This document shows positions 1 through 7,934 of a DNA stretch of 64,000 nucleotides, piece by piece. A program made the translations under genes and the position numbers. The DNA comes from Moesziomyces globuligerus (Eukaryota; Basidiomycota; Ustilaginomycetes; Ustilaginales; Ustilaginaceae), in the NCBI GenBank assembly GCA_030849465.1, contig JARVLF010000008.1, positions 1-64,000 on the forward strand. The letters run 5' to 3'. The notes beneath the pieces are model-generated. The model saw nothing but the letters and a program-made list of their open reading frames with translations. It had not been told where the DNA came from and did not search any database. Numbering within the stretch: the first letter of the stretch is position 1; each line of letters starts with the position of its first letter.

Positions 1-7
1 GTGACAT

Positions 8-850
8 ATTGGTGGCAGAGGGGAGTGGGTGATGTGATGGGCAATGATGGGTGCACATCTCTGCTAACCCTTGCCTTGATGGTCTCCCTGTTGTAGCTGA
101 CCGTCTCTCTGACTGTAGCTGACCGTCTCTCTGACTGTAGCGGACTGTCTCTCTGACTGTAGTGGACCGTCTCCATTTTTGAAGCAGACCGTCTTTACAG
201 ACCGTCTTTATTTCTGAAGTGGACCGTCTTGATTTTTGAAGCAGACCGTCTTGATTTTTGAAGCAGACTGTCTTCCTGTGAAATTCAACGCGTCAGATTT
301 TTGAATTGGACCGTCTTCCATGAGGGCAGACCAGGGACCAGCTGGATGCCGAGCGCGTCCAAAAGTTGGAAACCCACCGTCAAAAGGATCTGGAACCCAA
401 AAGGTACCCTGCAAACGTACACAAACCTCCACTGAAGTACCCTCAACTTCAGCTTGCTGAAGTTCAACTTCTTGTCCAAGAATGATGTGTGATGTGATGT
501 GTGGTGACACTCATTTTGGCTGGAGATGAGTTTGGACTTTTCACCTACACGTACCAACTTGGAGCTGGCATACCTCCATGACCCCTTGACCTACCTTCCT
601 GAAACTTTGCATACAGCCTTCTTTCAGCATTATAAGCATCTTTTCATTAAGACACTGGCAAGATCCAAGCACTTTTTTGAAGACCCCGTTTTGCCACCCG
701 GCCAAATTTCTTTCGCTCATATCTCCGCAACCTACTGATAAACTTGAGTGGGGTTCAGCAAGGAATATGCTCAATGGGACCTAAAGAACCTATAAACATC
801 ATAAAAAGAGGTGGTCAAATCCCAACCCCAAGGGGCGCACCTTGTAACCT
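8..850 (-). repeat. Subtelomeric unit copy A, region upstream of the zinc-finger ORF
   Basis: This stretch is nearly identical to 1335-2166 and, over its first 400 bp, to 6007-6404. On the minus strand it lies just upstream of a zinc-finger ORF whose ATG would be at 7 and whose body lies beyond the left edge of the window. It ends with CACCTTGTAACC, the same bases that precede the telomeric array in copy B, and is then fused to the zinc-finger body of copy B at about 850/851. The spacing between copies A and B (ATG at 7 and at 1334) is 1327 bp. It contains a minisatellite built on GACCGTCT. I see no coding capacity. Confidence 0.75.
93..285. repeat. GACCGTCT minisatellite (copy A)
   Basis: About four units of a 22-bp repeat with core GACCGTCTCTCTGACTGTAG are followed by units of about 24 bp with core GAAGCAGACCGTCTTGATTT. 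The same arrangement recurs at about 1420-1605 and 6090-6285, with small unit-number differences. In each copy it lies just upstream (minus strand) of the zinc-finger ORF. Confidence 0.7.
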
Positions 851-1334
851 GACCAGAAGACGCGTCAATTTCCTGGAAATTCTCCTCCTCCACATCTGCC
901 TCCGTGCCTGTTGCCTCCGGGGCCAGTGGTGAGCTGCAGGACGGTGATGCTGTGTGCACGGGTGCTGGGCTTGCACTTGGAGGCGGCAGCGGGGCCAGAG
1001 CCTGCGCCAGCGCTGATGCAGCTGCCACAATGGCTGCTGCTGCAGTCTGCTCTGCCGGCGCTGATTCTGACTGTAGCTGGAGCAAAATTTTCTGCTGCCT
1101 GCAGCTGCTGCTGCTGTGGGCTGGGACCGTACACCCTGGCACTTACGGATTCCCTGGTGCTTGCGCAAGTGCCGCAGCATTCACCACTACCTGGCCGCAC
1201 TGGCATGCAACCAGCCCAACAGCAGCAGCAGCCTCCTGACTGACGTGTGCACCGCTGTGCGCCTTGCGCAAATGATTGGTGATGTTTGTTGCCGCATAGG
1301 AGAGACCGCAAACAGGGCAGGTTGTCCGTGACAT
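851..1334 (-). pseudogene. Zinc-finger ORF of subtelomeric copy B, frameshifted and truncated
   Basis: The minus strand from ATG 1334 encodes the same start as copy C (MSRTTCPVCGLSY, then an N-H-L-R-K-A-H segment). Relative to copy C there is an extra base in the run GCTTGCGCAAG, which shifts the frame after about 55 codons. Further small indels follow in the GCTGCTG-rich part. Homology to copy C stops at 851, where it is fused to the upstream region of copy A. The product cannot be made intact. The family is unclear: paired Cys/His motifs at the N terminus occur in telomere-linked helicases, in OrsD-type fungal proteins and in non-LTR retrotransposon proteins. Confidence 0.7.
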
Positions 1335-2166
1335 ATTGGCTGGCAGAGGGGAGTGGGGTGATGTGATGGGCATTGATGGGTGCACATCTCTGCTACTTGC
1401 CCTTGATGGTCTCCCTTTTGTAGCTGACCGTCTCTCTGACTGTAGCTGACCGTCTCTCTGACTGTAGCGGACTGTCTCTCTGACTGTAGTGGACCGTCTC
1501 CATTTTTGAAGCAGACCGTCTTTACAGACCGTCTTTATTTCTGAAGTGGACCGTCTTGATTTTTGAAGCAGACCGTCTTGATTTTTGAAGCAGACTGTCT
1601 TCCTGTGAAATTCAACGCGTCAGATTTTTGAATTGGACCGTCTTCCATGAGGGCAGACCAGGGACCGCTGGATGCCGAGCGCGTCCAAAAGTTGGAAACC
1701 CACCGTCAAAAGGATCTGGAACCCAAAAGGTACCCTGCAAACGTACACAAACCTCCACTGAAGTACCCCTCAACTTCAGCTTGCTGAAGTTCAACTTCTT
1801 GTCCAGAATGATGTGTGATGATGTGTGGTGACACTCATTTTGGCTGGAGATGAGTTTGACTTTTCACCTACACGTACCAACTTGGAGCTGGCATACCTCC
1901 ATGACCCCTTGACCTACCTTCCTGAAACTTTGCATACAGCCTTCTTTCAGCATTATAAGCATCTTTCATTAAGACACTGGCAAGATCCAAGCACTTTTTG
2001 AAGACCCCGTTTTGCCACCCGGCCAAATTTCTTCGGCTCATATCTCCGCAACCTACTGATAAACTTGAGTGGGGTTCAGCAAGGGAATATGCTCAATGGG
2101 ACCTAAAGAACCTATAAACATCAATAAAAAGAGGTGGTCAAATCCCAACCCCAGGGGCGCACCTTG
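1335..2166 (-). repeat. Subtelomeric unit copy B, upstream region abutting the telomere array
   Basis: This is a near copy of 8-850, with the GACCGTCT minisatellite at about 1420-1605. The part from about 1830 to 2166 is shared with copy A but not with copy C. It ends GGGGCGCACCTTGTAACC and runs directly into (CCCTAA)n. In copy A the same end is fused to other sequence, so the boundary of the unit is set at the telomere junction. Confidence 0.75.
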
Positions 2167-2346
2167 TAACCCTAACCCTAACCCTAACCCTAACCCTAAC
2201 CCTAACCCTAACCCTAACCCTAACCCTAACCCTAACCCTAACCCTAACCCTAACCCTAACCCTAACCCTAACCCTAACCTAAACCCTAACCCTAACCCTA
2301 ACCCTAACCCTACCCTAACCCTAACCCTAACCCTAACCCTAACCCC
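2167..2346. repeat. Interstitial telomeric array (CCCTAA)n, about 30 units
   Basis: About 180 bp of CCCTAA repeats with one or two imperfect units (CCTAAAC and CCCTACC variants). TTAGGG is the usual telomere repeat of filamentous and smut fungi. The polarity is uniform, CCCTAA on the plus strand, which is what a left chromosome end shows for the sequence on its right (2347 onward). The sequence on its left (subtelomeric copy B) would be on the wrong side of such an end. The array is therefore either an internalised healed end or a join made through telomere repeats, including a possible assembly join. Confidence 0.95.
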
Positions 2347-2871
2347 CTCGGCGGATGTCACCGGAATTCGCCGTGTGCCTTCTTTGACGTTCCTCGGTAG
2401 GAGTGACCCATCGTCTTGGGAGGCGTTGTAGGCCTGCATTGGCCCTAGCAACTCGAACTCGAGCTGCCCTGTATCCCACTGGATAGTTGGCTTGAGCCGG
2501 CGTAGGGTCCGGTAACCCAGGATGAAGTCATAGTCGGCCACGTCCACTACCCACGCCGGCACTGGGCCGAGGTCGTGGTCCCCAATTGTTACGCGGGTCA
2601 TCGCCATGGACCGCGTGGTCATTTGGTGTCCGGTGACACCATGTATTGTTGTTGTTTTTGCTGTTTTTGATGGTATTTTGTGTTTACGGGCGAACAAACT
2701 TGAGACTATGGACAGGCCAGCGCCGGTGTCGGCGAGGATGCGAGCCGGGTGGCCTTGGACCGTTCCGGTCAACTCGAGCACCGCCTTGCCGTTGCTGGCT
2801 GAGAAGCAAAGAGAGCAATCTTGATATTTACAGATGGATGGCGTCCAGGGATGTAGGGCCATGCATGCCAT
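2347..2871 (-). pseudogene. pol fragment (protease region) of the truncated retrotransposon
   Basis: The minus strand from ATG 2871 matches the first 175 or so residues of the pol protein at 9071, including the aspartic protease motif ADTGAGLS and the segment FILGYR. The gag stop and pol start overlap as TAATG, as in the intact copy. The reading frame runs into the telomere repeats after the codons for VTSAE, so reverse transcriptase, RNase H, integrase and chromodomain are missing. The residues read from the telomere array (alternating V-R and G-L) are not real protein. Confidence 0.9.
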
Positions 2872-4298
2872 TAGTGCATCGCCCCATAGCAGTTTTCCCG
2901 GGCGTCATCGTTGTCGTCTCGAGGAGCTGCGTGGTTGGCGGCTGCAGCAGGGCTTTCGAACTGGGTGAGGTCCAGGGGCTCTTGATCGACCGAGTCGTAC
3001 CCGTAGTCCTCACCCTCGTCAGCCTGCTCCGCCTCCACGGCTTCCTCTGGAGGCTGGTCGCCTTGTTGCGGGTCCTCGAGTGCCACTGCGACCCTTGGGC
3101 CAGCCGGCCTCGGGGTTGCCGGCGGTGCCTTCCTGCTTGGGCAGTCTCGTGCCCAGTGGCCTGTGCCTTGGCACAGGTGGCAAACCGTGCTGCCAAACGT
3201 TGTGGGTCCTGCGCTACCGGCCGGGGCGCGTGGCCTAAGGTTCTGCGCCAAGTGCGGCGGCAGCGGCCTGTTGCCGGGCCGGTACGGCGTGCCAGGCGCC
3301 GGAGGGGCAGGCTGGCGGGGTGGACTAACCGTAGTGGGCCCTGCGGGGCGCTGACTTGCTGCCATGCCGCTGCGCGGGGCCGGTAGGCTTGGGTGCCTGG
3401 CGGACGCCTGCTGCAGAGACATCCTCTGCCTGTCAATCTCCTCGACCTCGCGATACCAACCCCAGCGATCGCCGGGCGGGTTGCGCTCGAACTTCTCCTG
3501 CAGGCTGCGAGTCAGACTGCCTCGGAACAAGTCGATGAGCAACTCGGTGTCCTCGAGGTTGACCTGGCTTTCGAGATCGCGGAACCGCTCGACGTGGCGA
3601 GTGGCCGCGCCCGGGGTGTTGCTAGTGAGGCGGAGGGCCAACAGCTTGTTGTAGGCCTCCATCCTGACGTTGCGCGGGTTGTACTGCTCTGAGAGGCGCT
3701 TCGTGAAGAAGTGCCAGTTGTGGAACAACTTGCCCTGGCGTGGCCGGTCGACTCGGAGCTTGGAGGTCCACCACTCGCGAGCACTGCCGTCAAGCTGGGT
3801 GCCCGTGTAGTTGATCATCGTCTCGTGGTCGTAGACTCGGTTGAATTTGAACCAGGCCTCGGCCTCGATCACGAAGAGTTCGACGTCACGGGGGTTGAAC
3901 TTGGGGAAGGGCGTCGAGAGGGACTTCTGCTGGCTATGCGGAAGATCCTCGAGCGAGATGGTATCGTACCCCTCCTCGCCTGAGGCGGCCTCCGTCCTTG
4001 GCTTCGTGTAGCGACTGCCAGTCGGAGTCGAGTACGTCTCGCGGTCGGTGTAGGTGCGTTCGCCATCGTCAGCGAAGGACACCGATCGGCGAGGACGAGC
4101 CGCAGGCGTAGGGGTGGGCGGGTCGGCGAACGAGGATTCGTCGGCCTGCTCCTCGGGAACCTGCGAGAGGCGCTCGGCAAGGTGCTGGCGGGCTCAGGCC
4201 GTCATGGCCTCTTGATTGGCCCGGTTGGTGAGCTCGAGCTGGGCTTTGACCAGGCTGATGAGCTCATCCAGCTTCTTGACGAGGGTCTCGTCCGCCAT
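2869..4298 (-). CDS. gag polyprotein, full length, with in-frame TGA after 34 codons
   Basis: The frame begins at ATG 4298 in a good context (CACC before ATGG) with MADETLVKKLDELISLVK, reaches a TGA at 4194-4196 and stays open afterwards to TAA at 2869-2871. No in-frame ATG follows the TGA closely. The central part contains the capsid-like gag region (EAWFKFNRVYD, then REWW, RLSEQYNPRN and KLLALRL). The C-terminal part has a CCHC zinc knuckle, CHLCQGTGHWARDC, and an acidic tail. Gag forms the particle and packages the element RNA. This copy keeps 97 residues of the capsid region that are missing from the plus-strand copy. Readthrough, splicing or simple inactivation at the TGA cannot be told apart here. 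Confidence 0.75.
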
Positions 4299-4336
4299 GG
4301 TGAGTCGTGGGGAGCTGCTTGAACGATCCACTCTAA

Positions 4337-5274
4337 TGTCAGGGGTCGCGTGCCCGAAATCCTTATTCGGCGAGTGACGTGGACTCGGCGAATTATTTGA
4401 CTTGTTCGGCGAGTGGCGTGGACTCGACGAATCGCCTGAGTTATTCGGCGAGTCGACGCGACTCAACGGATAGCGGCTGACCACTGTGAGCACCCCGTTC
4501 AGAGGTAGCGCGGCACGACTCGATTGGTGCAGACGCCTTTGGGCGTCGTGGGAATGACTTCCGCCTTTGCACGAGTGCTCGTAATGCTCAGACAGTTGTC
4601 GAGGCACTGGTGGAGGTTCCAGGGCCGCAGTGGAGGTACTGCCTACGGTGTAGGTGCCGTAGCGTCGATGGAGGTGTCGACAACGTCTGGAGCGGTGATA
4701 CAACACACACGCAAGTAGTAGCAACGCTCTGCGATTGCTACTGTGAGACGAACTGGTTGAAGACAGTGATACTGACGACTGATAACGACTGGTGATGTAA
4801 AGTAAAGTAGAGTGGATGGGGCGCAGCCCCATCGCACTCGGTGAGCTGAATCTATAAGTACTTGCCCTCACCAGGAGGGCCCGCGTGTGGCAGGGCGCCG
4901 TCTCGAACGGCCCCTGCTAGCATCTCATTGATGCCAGGAGGTTTCGCCCACCCCCTCGAGCTCAGGCCTCCTCCCGTGCATGACTCCCCTTTGCACGGTA
5001 CGCTCGTTGCCCCCTGGGCTAACAAGCACCCCTCTCCCCCTCCCCTTTGCCTCCGAGCCGGGCCCGTCCATCGTACGACCCGCTCGTCGTTTTCCGGGGT
5101 CGCCGCAGGCCGTCCGTCGAGTGGGCCTCACTCGGCGAATTATTGGCGGCATTCGTCGAGTGGCCTCCACTCGCCGGACCGCGACTTGGCGCGCTCGTAG
5201 CCCGTGCTACGGATTTTCGCCCGCGCCCTCCACACGTGCCTGCGTCGATCAGGGTCTGATCCAGGCCTGTAACA
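4337..5274 (-). repeat. LTR of the truncated retrotransposon (938 bp)
   Basis: On the minus strand it begins TGTTACAGG and ends CCCCTGACA, matching both LTRs of the intact copy in layout. It carries five 29-bp palindromic units, at 4365-4393, 4404-4432, 4443-4471, 5112-5140 and 5151-5179. The primer-binding site follows one base inside, at 4326-4335. Confidence 0.92.
4365..4471. repeat. Three 29-bp palindromic units in the minus-strand LTR
   Basis: Each unit is an 11-bp arm ATTCGGCGAGT (or GTTCGGCGAGT), a 7-bp spacer and an 11-bp arm ACTCGNCGAAT. Units lie at 4365-4393, 4404-4432 and 4443-4471, separated by 10-11 bp. The last has one changed base in the right arm (ACTCAACGGAT). Two more lie near the other end of the LTR, at 5112-5140 and 5151-5179. 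Confidence 0.9.
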
Positions 5275-6006
5275 CGTCTCTCCATCTTCTTCTCCATCCA
5301 ACTCCTGGTCAGAGTCTGTGTTGGTGTCAGGTCCATGTGGAGATAGGCTGGGCACGAGACCAGGAGACGCGTCAATTTCCAGGGAAATGTCCATCTCCAG
5401 TCCGTCTCCGTCTCCATCTTGCCCAGACTCTGGCTCTGGATCCACGTCTGGCTCCTGCTCAGAATCAGAGATGTGTGTCTCCGCTGGAAAATTGAAGATT
5501 GGGCTCGGAGGCAGGCTGGGCACCAGACCAGAAGACGCGTCAATTTCCTGGAAATTCTCCTCCTCCACATCTGCCTCCGTGCCTGTTGCCTCCGGGGCCA
5601 GTGGTGAGCTGCAGGACGGTGATGCTGTGTGCACGGGTGCTGGGCTTGCACTTGGAGGCGGCAGCGGGGCCAGAGCCTGCGCCAGCGCTGATGCAGCTGC
5701 CACAATGGCTGCTGCTGCAGTCTGCTCTGCCGGTGCTGATTCTGACTGTGCTGGAGCAAAATCTTCTGCTGCTGCAGCTGCTGCTGCTGTGGGCTGGGAC
5801 CGTACACCCTGGCACTTACAGATGCCCTGGTGCTTGCGCAGTGCCGCAGCATTCACCACTACCTGGCCGCACTGGCATGCAACCAGCCCAACAGCAGCAG
5901 CAGCCTCCTGACTGACGTGTGCACCGCTGTGCGCCTTGCGCAAATGATTGGTGATGTTTGTTGCCGCATAGGAGAGACCGCAAACAGGGCAGGTTGTCCG
6001 TGACAT
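5275..6006 (-). pseudogene. Zinc-finger ORF of subtelomeric copy C, cut by an LTR
   Basis: The minus strand from ATG 6006 is open for 244 codons and then enters the retrotransposon LTR at 5274. The N terminus has a C2H2-like motif (C6, C9, H21, H26) and a second Cys/His cluster (C44, C46, H59, C63). An Ala/Gln/Pro-rich stretch and an acidic Ser/Asp/Glu region follow, with two related segments (EIDASSGLVPSL and EIDASPGLVPSL). The zinc-finger start is well preserved compared with copy B. Such N termini are known in telomere-linked RecQ-type helicases, OrsD-type proteins and R2/TRAS-like non-LTR elements. I cannot decide which, because no helicase or reverse transcriptase follows. The remaining C-terminal part, if any, was displaced by the insertion. 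Confidence 0.65.
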
Positions 6007-6404
6007 ATTGGCTGGCGGAGGGGAGTGGGTGATGTGATGGGCATTGACGGGTGCACATCTCTGCTACTTGCCCTTGACGGTCTCCCTTTTGTAGCTGACC
6101 GTCTCTCTGACTGTAGCTGACCGTCTCTCTGACTGTAGCAGACTGTCTCTCTGACTGTAGTGGACCGTCTCCATTTTTGAAGCAGACCGTCTTTATTTCT
6201 GAAGTGGACCGTCTTGATTTTTGAAGCAGACTGTCTTGATGTTTGAAGCAGACCGTCTTGATTTTTGAAGCGGACTGTCTTCCTGTGAAATTCAACGCGT
6301 CAGATTTTTGAATTGGACTGTCTTCCATGAGGGCAGACCAGGGACCGCTGGATGCCGAGCGCGTCCAAAAGTTGGAAACCCACCGTCAAAAGGATCTGGA
6401 ACCC
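6007..6404 (-). repeat. Subtelomeric unit copy C, upstream region
   Basis: This matches 1335-1726 of copy B, including the GACCGTCT minisatellite (about 6090-6285), with one unit fewer in the spacer series. Homology ends after GGATCTGGAACCC at 6404. Copies A and B continue with about 440 bp of further shared sequence that is lacking here. Confidence 0.75.
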
Positions 6405-6951
6405 TAAGAACGCAGGATGACAGAATCGAAGACCTTGTGCTCATTGGAAACTAGATTGCCAAGGGGCTACCAAGGGCAGCAAGTTGCCAGGATAAAAAGT
6501 TCCTTCATCTTGTCAAAAGGATCAAGGGCAAGTAGCTAATTTGCTATTGGCTTCCCAGTGGCAGATTGGTGTGTAGAGCTAAGTCTGAGGATATTTCAGC
6601 TTAGATACGATCCTTACCAGTGAGGACGCGGCAACATGCAGGGGTCAAGGGGAAGGAAATCCCGGTGACAGCACAATGCTTAGCAGTGTCGGCAAAGGTT
6701 TCTTGAACAGGCAGAGTGTACAAAGCGTATGTGAAAATGGGAACTGATTCGATTGAGTAAAAGTGATGGAGATTGCTGAAGGCGAGCTCCATATGTACCA
6801 TATATATGTGGTGTGAGCTCCCTGGTAACGCATAAGGTGTTGCTGGGGTTGCTATAGCATGCTATGCTGTAGAAGTGAAGTAGGAGCTTGTTGCTCCAAG
6901 TTGTTTGTGAGTTTGCATCCGCCCAATGGATAGACCATCATCCTGACGTTG
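6405..6951. other. Unassigned spacer, no gene seen
   Basis: About 550 bp between the last subtelomeric unit and the insertion site of the intact retrotransposon. It is less GC-rich than its neighbours. Only short ORFs without recognisable features are present. Confidence 0.6.
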
Positions 6952-7051
6952 GGGACTGTTACAGGCCTGGATCAGACCCTGATCGACGCAGGCACGTGTG
7001 GAGGGCGCAGGCAAAAATCCGTAGCAGGGGCTACGAGCGCGCCAAGTCGCG

Positions 7052-7119
7052 GTCCGGCGAGTGGAGGCCACTCGACGAATGCCGTCAATAATTCGCCGAG
7101 TGAGGCCCACTCGACGAAC
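7052..7119. repeat. Two 29-bp palindromic units, 5' LTR start
   Basis: Units at 7052-7080 (arms GTCCGGCGAGT and ACTCGACGAAT) and 7091-7119 (arms ATTCGCCGAGT and ACTCGACGAAC), each with a 7-bp spacer. The same pair is duplicated in the 3' LTR, offset by 7941 bp (14993-15060). Confidence 0.88.
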
Positions 7120-7293
7120 GGCCCGCGGCGACCCCGGAAAACAACGAGCGGGTCATACGATGGACGTACCCGGCTCGGAGACGAAGGGGAGGAGGAGAGG
7201 GGTGCTTGTTGGCCCAGGGGGCAACGAGCGTAACGTGCAAAGGGGAGTCATGCACGAGAGGAGGCCTGAGCCCGAGGGGGTGGGCGAAACCTC

Positions 7294-7314
7294 CTAGCAT
7301 CAATGAGATGCTAG
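7294..7314. promoter_or_regulatory. Hairpin in LTR upstream of TATA box
   Basis: An 8-bp perfect inverted repeat, CTAGCATC and GATGCTAG, around a 5-bp loop. It lies about 60 bp upstream of the TATA-like box and is conserved in the 3' LTR. The role is unknown; a protein-binding site in U3 is one possibility. Confidence 0.6.
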
Positions 7315-7373
7315 CAGGGGCCGTTCGAGACGGCACCTTGCCACACGCTGGCCCTCCTGGTGAGGGCAAGTAC

Positions 7374-7423
7374 TTATAGCTTCGACTCATCGAGTGCGAT
7401 GGGGCTGCGCCCCATCCACTCTA
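7374..7423 (+). promoter_or_regulatory. Putative LTR core promoter and transcript start
   Basis: TTATA at 7374-7378 lies about 38 bp upstream of ATCCACTCTA (7414-7423). That 10-mer is the reverse complement of the primer-binding site just inside the 5' LTR (7898-7907). In self-priming elements the first bases of the transcript pair with the primer-binding site, so 7414 is the predicted start of R. Confidence 0.55.
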
Positions 7424-7760
7424 CTTTACTTTACAGCACTCAGTCGTTATCATTCGTCAGTATCACTGTCTTTCAGTCACTTCGTCTCACAGTAGCAATC
7501 GCAGGGCGTTGCTACTACTTGCGTGTGTGTTGTATCACCGCTTCAGACGCCGCCGACACCTCCATCGGCGCTACGGCACTTACACCGTAGGCAGTACCTC
7601 CACTGCGGCCCTGGAACCTCCACCAGTGCCCGACAACCGTCTGAGTATTACGAGCACTCGTGCGCAGACGGAAGTCCTTCCCACGACGCCCAAAGGCGTC
7701 TGCAACAATCGAGTCGTGCCGCGCTACCTCTGAACGGGGTGCTCACAGTGGTCAGCCGCT

Positions 7761-7867
7761 ATCCGTTGAGTCGCGTCGACTCGCCGAATAACTCAGGCGA
7801 TCCGTCGAGTCCACGCCACTCGCCGAATAAGTCAAGTCGTTCGTCGAGTTCACGTCACTCGCCGAAT
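7761..7867. repeat. Three 29-bp palindromic units, 5' LTR end
   Basis: Units at 7761-7789, 7800-7828 and 7839-7867, spaced 39 bp start to start. Right arms are all ACTCGCCGAAT. Left arms are ATCCGTTGAGT, ATCCGTCGAGT and GTTCGTCGAGT. They are duplicated in the 3' LTR at 15702-15808. Confidence 0.92.
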
Positions 7868-7897
7868 AAGGGATTTCGGGCACGCGACCCCTGACAT

Positions 7898-7907
7898 TAG
7901 AGTGGAT
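7898..7907 (+). promoter_or_regulatory. Primer-binding site, probably self-primed
   Basis: TAGAGTGGAT begins one base after the 5' LTR and is a perfect 10-base complement to 7414-7423 in the LTR. The same relation holds in the minus-strand copy (4326-4335). Tf1/sushi-type chromoviruses prime reverse transcription with the folded 5' end of their own RNA. A tRNA primer reading from TGGAT at 7903 is a weaker alternative. Confidence 0.6.
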
Positions 7908-7934
7908 CGTTCAAGCAGCTCCCCACGACTCACC

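Larger units (their letters stand above)
2347..5274 (-). mobile_element. Truncated Ty3/gypsy chromovirus, minus-strand copy
   Basis: This is a second copy of the retrotransposon at 6957-15837, in opposite orientation. It keeps its 5' LTR (4337-5274), primer-binding site (4326-4335), complete gag and the start of pol through the protease. It stops at 2347, where telomere repeats begin. The rest of pol and the 3' LTR are absent, so no target-site duplication can be checked. Its LTR has clear differences from the plus-strand copy, so the two are separate insertions. Its 5' end lies inside the zinc-finger ORF of subtelomeric copy C. Confidence 0.93.
6957..7896 (+). repeat. 5' LTR
   Basis: 940 bp, identical to 14898-15837 except for three substitutions. 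It contains two palindromic units near the start and three near the end, a perfect hairpin (7294-7314), a TATA-like box (7374-7378) and a probable transcript start at 7414. U3 would be 6957-7413, and R starts at about 7414. Confidence 0.96.

Noticed and set aside
2167..2346. Head-to-head telomere fusion
   Set aside because: The array has one polarity throughout; a fusion would switch from TTAGGG to CCCTAA at its centre.
2053..2871. 272-codon minus-strand frame running through the telomere array
   Set aside because: Beyond the true pol fragment the residues are only translations of CCCTAA repeats (V-R and G-L alternation).
7761..7867. CRISPR-like array
   Set aside because: The repeats are palindromic units with short, unequal spacers inside a eukaryotic LTR, and there are no cas genes.
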